This document shows, piece after piece, positions 58,960 to 64,000 of a DNA stretch of 64,000 nucleotides (position 1 is its first letter; each line of letters begins with the position of its first letter). The translations under genes and the position numbers were made by a program. Location: the NCBI RefSeq assembly GCF_001007995.1, contig NZ_CP011389.1, positions 2,952,501-3,016,500 on the forward strand. Reading direction: 5' to 3'. The notes beneath the pieces are model-generated. The model was not told the origin of the DNA. It worked only from the letters and a program-made list of their open reading frames with translations, and searched no databases. Source of the DNA: Deinococcus soli (ex Cha et al. 2016). Lineage in GTDB: Bacteria; Deinococcota; Deinococci; Deinococcales; Deinococcaceae.

Positions 58960-59349
58960 ATGCGCGCCTGGCTGTACCTCCTGACCGCAATTGCCCTAGA
59001 GGTCAGCGGCACCCTCAGCCTGAAACACCTGCACGACCAGCCGCTGACGCACACGCTGCTCACGTACGCCCAGCTGACCGGCGCGTTCTATCTGCTCTCC
59101 CGCGCGTTCCGGCAGATCCCGGTCGCCGTGGCCTTCGCCACCTGGGAAGCGCTGGGCCTCCTGAGCCTCACCGTCCTGGGCGCCACCCTGCTGGGCGAAC
59201 ACCTGCCCCCCACGCACCTGCTCGCGCTGGGCGGCCTGCTGCTTGGCAGCGCCCTCCTGAGCCGCGGCACCAGGCAGCCCACGACAGACGCGCAGACCAC
59301 GGCAGCCCAACCGGCCCGCCCCGCGCCCACCGGCGGGCAGCCCGCATGA
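58960..59349 (+). CDS. SMR-family transporter subunit, MdtJ-like
   Basis: A 129-residue four-helix SMR protein. Glu14 in LTAIALEVSGTLSLKH is the membrane Glu essential in EmrE, and the segment resembles MdtJ (EITGTLSMK). The C-terminal tail after helix 4 (QPTTDAQTTAAQPARPAPTGG) is hydrophilic, as in MdtJ. AAGGTGAT precedes the ATG by 7 nt; TACGCT at about 58893 is a possible -10. Its stop overlaps the next ATG (ATGA). Together they would export spermidine-like or other cations. Confidence 0.88.
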   Translation: MRAWLYLLTAIALEVSGTLSLKHLHDQPLTHTLLTYAQLTGAFYLLSRAFRQIPVAVAFATWEALGLLSLTVLGATLLGEHLPPTHLLALGGLLLGSALLSRGTRQPTTDAQTTAAQPARPAPTGGQPA

Positions 59350-59669
59350 CGGCCACCACCGCCCTCCTGATCCTCGGCGCCGCCGCGCTGGACGTCCTGG
59401 CGAACGTCCTCCTGAAACGCAGCGACGGTCTCGCCCGGCCCGCGTACTTCGTGGGTGCCGTCCTGACCGTCCTGGCCGCCTTCAGCCTGATCGGCCTCGC
59501 CGCGCGCGACCTGCCGGTTGCTGTCGCCTACGCCCTCTGGGGCGGCCTGGGCATCGTCACCACCGCCCTGCTCAGCAGGCACATCGACGGCGCCCGCCTG
59601 ACCCCCACCGGCTGGGCAGGCCTCGCCCTGATCCTCGGCAGCCTCGCCGTCCTCAGCCGCACCCCATAA
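59346..59669 (+). CDS. SMR-family transporter subunit, MdtI-like, with Asp at the key position
   Basis: A 107-residue SMR partner. LGAAALDVLANVLLKRSDG has Asp16 where MdtI and EmrE have Glu. VAVAYALWGGLGIVTTALLS and LTPTGWAGLALILGSLAVL match MdtI closely. The ATG overlaps the MdtJ-like stop by 4 nt, so the two form a co-translated hetero-pair. Export substrate not proven. Confidence 0.87.
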   Translation: MTATTALLILGAAALDVLANVLLKRSDGLARPAYFVGAVLTVLAAFSLIGLAARDLPVAVAYALWGGLGIVTTALLSRHIDGARLTPTGWAGLALILGSLAVLSRTP

Positions 59670-59702
59670 CACCGCATCCCACAACGCATCACCCCTCAAC
59701 AC

Positions 59703-59752
59703 AGCGGGGCCGGAGGTTGGATGGACACCCCACCCCCCCTCCGGCCCCCGCT
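59703..59752. terminator. Convergent-gene hairpin after the SMR pair
   Basis: Stem AGCGGGGCCGGAGG with CCTCCGGCCCCCGCT (59703-59716 with 59738-59752), one bulged base, between the SMR and binding-protein genes. Confidence 0.6.
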
Positions 59753-59759
59753 GACGCCG

Positions 59760-60527
59760 TTACTTCTGCACGATCCACTTCTTCAGCAGGTTCTGGTACT
59801 CCCCGCTGGCCTTCAGGCGCGCCAGGGTCCTGTTCGCGGCGGCCGCGAGATCACTGCCCTTCCTGAACACCATGCCGTAATCCTCGGCGGCCAGGTCCTT
59901 CCCGGCCTGCTCGAACTGCCCCGGCAGGCGCTTTTTCAGGTCGTCCACCGTCGGCGCGTCCCCCACCAGCGCCGCGATCCGCCCGGCGCGGACATCCGCC
60001 AGTCCCGCCGCGAAATCGTCATACACCTTCAGCGTCGCGCCCCTGGGCTTGAGCGTGTCGTTCGCCACGAACTGCCCCGTCGTGTTCCCCTGCACGCCGA
60101 TCACCTTCCCCTTCACGCTCGCGGGCCACGCGAACTTCCCGGGGTTCCCGGCCCGCACGATGAACACCTGCGCCGACCGGAAGTACGGCTGGCTGAACGA
60201 CACCACCTTCGCCCGCTCCGGCGTGATCGTGATGCCACTCATGGCCATGTCCACCCGGCCCGACGTGACCGCCTGCGGCATCAACGCCCCGAAGCCCACC
60301 GCGCGCACCTCCAGCCGCACGCCCAGATCCTTCGCCACCGCCCGCGCAATATCGATATCGAAGCCCTGAATCGTTCCGTCCGGCCCCTTGAACTCGAACG
60401 GCGCGAACGTCGGATCGGTCCCCAGCACCAGCACGCCCGTCTTCTTCACCTCGGCCACCGTCGCCGCCTGGGACACGCCCGCCACCGCCACGCCCAGCAC
60501 CGCCGCAATCATCACGAAACGCTTCAT
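59760..60527 (-). CDS. Polar amino acid ABC transporter substrate-binding protein
   Basis: Exported binding protein of 255 residues: signal peptide MKRFVMIAAVLGVAVAGVSQA, then VLVLGTDPTFAPFEFKGPDGTIQGFDIDIARAVAKDLG (read in pieces), the family 3 signature, and FVANDTLKPRGATLKVY. TATGCT (60539-60534) is 6 nt before the ATG. Likely partner: the permease at 58051. Confidence 0.93.
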   Translation of the reverse strand: MKRFVMIAAVLGVAVAGVSQAATVAEVKKTGVLVLGTDPTFAPFEFKGPDGTIQGFDIDIARAVAKDLGVRLEVRAVGFGALMPQAVTSGRVDMAMSGITITPERAKVVSFSQPYFRSAQVFIVRAGNPGKFAWPASVKGKVIGVQGNTTGQFVANDTLKPRGATLKVYDDFAAGLADVRAGRIAALVGDAPTVDDLKKRLPGQFEQAGKDLAAEDYGMVFRKGSDLAAAANRTLARLKASGEYQNLLKKWIVQK

Positions 60528-60571
60528 GCGCCCAGCATAGGCCTGCCCCGCCCGTCCAGTACGCTGCCTGC

Positions 60572-61033
60572 ATGGATTGGCCCGCCCCCACCGACTTCGT
60601 CCACGGCGACCCCCTCCCCCCACCACAGGACTGGACGCGGCCCGGCCTCGTCATGACCTTCAACCTCGAATGCCCCGGCTGCGTCTCCCGCGGCATCCCG
60701 TTCCTCAAACGCCTCCACGCCGAGTTCGGCGACGCCGTCCACCTCCTCGCCGTACACACCAGCCACGGCCACCGAAAACTCCCCAGAGAGGACGTCGAAC
60801 CCACCCTGAAGAAATTCGCGCAGACCTACGCGAAACTCCCGTTCCCCGTCGCCCTCGACCTCAGCGGCACCCTCGCCCGACACTGGCACACCGAAGGCAC
60901 CCCCCACTGGCTGGCCTTCGCGCCCGGCGGTGACCTCATCCGCAGCGTGTACGGCAGCCAGGAGAATGCCCAGACCAGACTCCAGTACCTCCTGGAAGAA
61001 TGGACCGGGCGCGGCGCAGAGGATCGGGCTTAA
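60572..61033 (+). CDS. Thioredoxin-fold protein (TlpA/redoxin type)
   Basis: A 153-residue protein with the fold of TlpA-like redoxins. The motif ECPGCVSRGIPFLKRLH puts CPGC at the start of the first helix, GTPHWLAFAPGGDLI holds the cis-Pro loop, and the C-terminus is helical. No signal peptide, so it is cytoplasmic. Leaderless: TACGCT (60560-60565), 6 nt before ATG. Ends in TAA that overlaps the stop of the convergent gene (TTAA). Confidence 0.8.
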   Translation: MDWPAPTDFVHGDPLPPPQDWTRPGLVMTFNLECPGCVSRGIPFLKRLHAEFGDAVHLLAVHTSHGHRKLPREDVEPTLKKFAQTYAKLPFPVALDLSGTLARHWHTEGTPHWLAFAPGGDLIRSVYGSQENAQTRLQYLLEEWTGRGAEDRA

Positions 61034-62142
61034 CGGGCGTCGGACGTCGCCTGATCGGGCACGAAGATGCCGGACTTCAGGTCGTTCAGAGGCAGGTTCG
61101 TGATCCGCACGAGCAGGGCGTTGCGGCGGCCCCCGGACAGGTACGGCCCGAGCTGATCGAGGCTGGAGACGAACTGGAGCTGCCGGTCCCGACTGTGGAC
61201 GATCAGTTGACCGCGGGCGTCTACCTTGCCCGTGTCCACCATGAAGCTCGTACCGCCGCGACTGGTGACGAGCATGACGGCCTCGCCCGTCTTGAGTCCC
61301 GTCGAGATCAGGTGCTCGGGGCTGGTCTTTGTCCCGACAAAGTAGCTTCCCCGGACGGGCTGGCCGACCAGCGCCGACAGGAACACGCTGTTGCTGGAGT
61401 TGTAGAACGCCGCGCCGATGTCCTCCGTGCCCGCGTTCAGCAGGAGAGTGGCGTCGCCCACCTGCACGTGGGGAGAGGTGTACCCGCTGAACCGAACGGA
61501 ACGGGCCTGAGTCAGAAGGTCGACGACACTGCTGGCGTCGAAGAATGTCGCGCCGTCACGGGTAAATCGCGCGTTGACTGAATGGCCCGCCAGGGCCAGC
61601 GACCGGCCGTCCCGGCTGAGCGTGACCCCCTGGGCATCCAGGGCTCGGGTGACGTCGGTGCCTTTCAGGAAGACGCCCTGATACATCTTGGCGTCATTGA
61701 ACGTGTAGCAGGTGATGCCGCCCTTCTCGCTCACGATAGTGATGTCGTTTCCAGAGGGTTTCGTACCGCGCACGCAGCTCGGCTTGACAGGTGCGGCTCG
61801 GATAACGGTGAGGGTCGTACTGGTGGCGCCGCTGCCCGCAAGGGCGTAGAGTCCGGCGCTGATGCCGAGGGCGAGGGTTGCGGCGGTCAGGATGAGTTTC
61901 GGCATGGTGTACACCTGTGCCATGCCCAGGGTCACGTGGGCGGGTGGACCGAGTTCGTGGATCGCCTGGGCGGTGGCCTGAGTGGGGGTGAGGCCGGTCA
62001 GGGTCAGGTGGTCGGCGCGCGTCAGAATGTGCTCTTCGAGTTCGTCCCAGAGTTCCTGGCGGCGCGCTTCGGGGAGGCCCCAGGTGGCGCGGGTCAGGTA
62101 CGCGGTCAGCGCGTGGGGGGTGGTGTGGGCGGCGGTGGTCAC
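61030..62142 (-). CDS. Membrane protein with N-terminal HAAS/permease-prefix-type domain
   Basis: A 370-residue protein. Residues 10-75 (LTAYLTRATWGLPEARRQELWDELEEHILTRADHL, then QATAQAIHELGPP) are a HAAS-like helical domain, usually partnered with PadR regulators. One membrane helix follows (KLILTAATLALGISAGLYALAG), then an exported beta-rich domain with two Cys (PSCVRGTKPSG, GITCYTF). Ligand unknown. GTG 62142 overlaps the PadR stop by 4 nt, so both are co-translated. Confidence 0.75.
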   Translation of the reverse strand: MTTAAHTTPHALTAYLTRATWGLPEARRQELWDELEEHILTRADHLTLTGLTPTQATAQAIHELGPPAHVTLGMAQVYTMPKLILTAATLALGISAGLYALAGSGATSTTLTVIRAAPVKPSCVRGTKPSGNDITIVSEKGGITCYTFNDAKMYQGVFLKGTDVTRALDAQGVTLSRDGRSLALAGHSVNARFTRDGATFFDASSVVDLLTQARSVRFSGYTSPHVQVGDATLLLNAGTEDIGAAFYNSSNSVFLSALVGQPVRGSYFVGTKTSPEHLISTGLKTGEAVMLVTSRGGTSFMVDTGKVDARGQLIVHSRDRQLQFVSSLDQLGPYLSGGRRNALLVRITNLPLNDLKSGIFVPDQATSDAR

Positions 62143-62468
62143 GTGCCGGTCCCGCCGAGGCTCTGGACGGCGCCGGTGAAGGCGGCGAATTCCTGGCGTT
62201 TGGCGTTCAGGGTGTCGCGGCCCCGGTCGGTGAGGGCGTAGTACTTGCGGGGTTTGCCGTTGCGGCCGGTTTCGCCGTGCTGCGCGGCGAGGAGGCCTTC
62301 GGCTTCCAGGCGGTGCAGGGCGGGGTAGAGGCTGCCTTCCTTGAAGTCGAAGTACCCGCCGGTGCGGTCGCGGGCGGCCTGGATGATCGCGAAGCCGTAC
62401 AGGGGTTGCTGTTCGAGGAGGGTCAGAAGGATCAGGTCGAGGTTGCCGCGCAGCAGGTCTGGGTTCAT
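62139..62468 (-). CDS. PadR-family transcription regulator
   Basis: A 109-residue PadR repressor. LLRGNLDLILLTLLEQQPLYGFAIIQ and KEGSLYPALHRLEAEGLL are the signature. It probably represses its own operon: a palindrome CTATGT-N6-ACATAG (62529-62546) overlaps the promoter. Effector unknown. Downstream co-translated membrane protein at 61030 may sense or respond to the same signal. Confidence 0.9.
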   Translation of the reverse strand: MNPDLLRGNLDLILLTLLEQQPLYGFAIIQAARDRTGGYFDFKEGSLYPALHRLEAEGLLAAQHGETGRNGKPRKYYALTDRGRDTLNAKRQEFAAFTGAVQSLGGTGT

Positions 62469-62523
62469 GGGTGCTCCGGGTGGGGCTTTGGCCGCGTGGC
62501 GTCCCGCGTGGTTGCCGCCCCTG

Positions 62524-62571
62524 CATAGCTATGTCTATCTACATAGTCTGTCTTGGTTGGGATTCTGTCAA
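62524..62571 (-). promoter_or_regulatory. PadR operon promoter with overlapping operator
   Basis: Minus-strand TTGACA (62571-62566), 17 nt, GACTAT (62548-62543). The perfect inverted repeat CTATGT-N6-ACATAG (62529-62546) covers the -10 and start region, and CATAGCTATG (62524-62533) overlaps it. PadR proteins bind ATGT/ACAT repeats, so this is a fitting autoregulatory site. Confidence 0.65.
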
Positions 62572-62654
62572 GCCCAGTCTGTCTATGTAATCCGGTTACA
62601 GGAAAGCCCCAGCGCCGGAGTCGGCAGGCTGGGGCCTCGTGGTGACAGCGGTCT

Positions 62655-63128
62655 TCAGGGGGTCTGTTGCTCGACGTTGACGGTGCTGCTGTCGGTGTCC
62701 TCACTGACGACGTCAGGAGCCGTCTCCGTGTAGGTGCCTTCCTGTTCAGCGGCCGCTTCGGCGTCGCCACGGTCCACGTAGCTGAAGGTCTTGCCGTTCA
62801 GGCTGGTGACAGTGAGGGTGTAGTCGCTCAGGCGGTTCGGGTCCAGGGTGATGACGCTGCTCTTGATCGTGTCGCCCATGTCCTGGCTGATCGCGTAGTC
62901 GCCCAGCAGGGCGGAGGTGCAGGGCTGGCCGTTCAGCCCGGCCGGGAGCTGCTGGGGCGTGGCGGTGGCGCGGGCGCGTTCGAGCGCCTGGATGCACTGC
63001 GTGCGGAAGTACAGGGCGTTGTCGATCTTCAGCTGCTCGGCGCGGTCGGCGTTGTGTTTCTCGAACATGCCGCTGCAGGAGGTCAGCGCGGCGGGCAGAG
63101 CCAGGATCAGCAGGAGGGGAAGGCGCAT
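62655..63128 (-). CDS. Predicted lipoprotein, function unknown
   Basis: A 157-residue lipoprotein with hydrophobic leader and lipobox LTSCS near Cys18. The body has a helix (RAEQLKIDNALYFRTQCIQALERA), paired Cys, and strands (SSVITLDPNRLSDYTLTVTSLNGKTFSYVDRG) like minor-pilin heads, ending in an acidic Glu/Asp/Thr tail. The ATG at 63128 has TACACT (63140-63135) 6 nt upstream, supporting this start over longer ones. Confidence 0.7.
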   Translation of the reverse strand: MRLPLLLILALPAALTSCSGMFEKHNADRAEQLKIDNALYFRTQCIQALERARATATPQQLPAGLNGQPCTSALLGDYAISQDMGDTIKSSVITLDPNRLSDYTLTVTSLNGKTFSYVDRGDAEAAAEQEGTYTETAPDVVSEDTDSSTVNVEQQTP

Positions 63129-63254
63129 GACCCGAGTGTAGAGGCCAGGGGAACAGCCGGAGACCGCAGGTGTGGACGGTAGGCCAGAGGGCCTACAGCG
63201 CAAAAGACCCCCGGTGCCACGCGGGGCTCGGGGGTCCTGGGGCATGAACTGGCT

Positions 63255-64000
<746 letters not shown>

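Overview
The window is chromosomal DNA from a bacterium of the genus Deinococcus or a very close relative. The case rests on very high G+C with G/C-ending codons; the gene content (type I plus type III glutamine synthetases, HemQ-type heme synthesis, Roadblock/LC7 proteins, MalEFG-type ABC genes, many small lipoproteins); a TANNNT box placed 6-7 nt before the start codon of many genes, the leaderless-promoter layout known in Deinococcus; and about 135-bp structured intergenic repeats like the small repeats known in D. radiodurans. No phage, plasmid, transposase, CRISPR array, rRNA or tRNA gene was found. Most genes are housekeeping or general metabolism.

Layout. 1-9.5 kb: the start of glyS behind a clear glycine T-box, a lipoprotein, a UvrD/HelD-like helicase, divergent glnA (GSI-alpha) and glnN (GSIII), and an AAC(3)-like acetyltransferase. 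9.5-16 kb: a secreted repeat protein with an apparent frameshift, a ferredoxin-NADP reductase, a Crp/Fnr regulator and gyrA. 16-21 kb: a tyrosine phosphatase, three coupled Roadblock/LC7 genes, hemB, a second phosphatase and an IsdG-like heme monooxygenase. 21-26 kb: a cytochrome P450 and the sdhCDAB operon. 26-30 kb: a DUF697 protein, cysS preceded by an apparent Cys-codon leader peptide and terminator, and a LysR regulator. 30-39 kb: PhoU, an operon of MalE/F/G-like transporter genes ending in an SsuD-like monooxygenase, oligoendopeptidase F and SppA. 39-50 kb: rbfA, a thioesterase, a Nudix protein, cytochrome c, hemQ, trxA, an NYN protein with plsX, and MscS. 49-57.5 kb: a cysteine desulfurase, a PASTA protein with a kinase remnant, azlCD, and MerR, WYL and TPR-winged-helix regulators. 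58-64 kb: an amino-acid ABC permease and binding protein separated by an opposing SMR exporter pair, a PadR/membrane-protein pair, a lipoprotein and the end of ndh.

The regulatory DNA is the most unusual part. Two tRNA synthetase genes appear to be controlled by different attenuators: glyS by a T-box (specifier GGC, UGGA acceptor bulge, terminator) and cysS by an 8-codon leader ORF with adjacent Cys codons ahead of a U-tailed terminator. Three copies of a two-hairpin repeat (20.3, 29.7 and 34.1 kb) keep their pairing while the stem sequences change. Two of them supply the Shine-Dalgarno and start codon of the gene beside them. Many starts were chosen on the TANNNT spacing rule, stated in each entry.

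Limits: all assignments come from reading motifs in the translated sequence. No database search, structure prediction or expression data were available. Coordinates of promoters, operators and hairpins were counted by eye.
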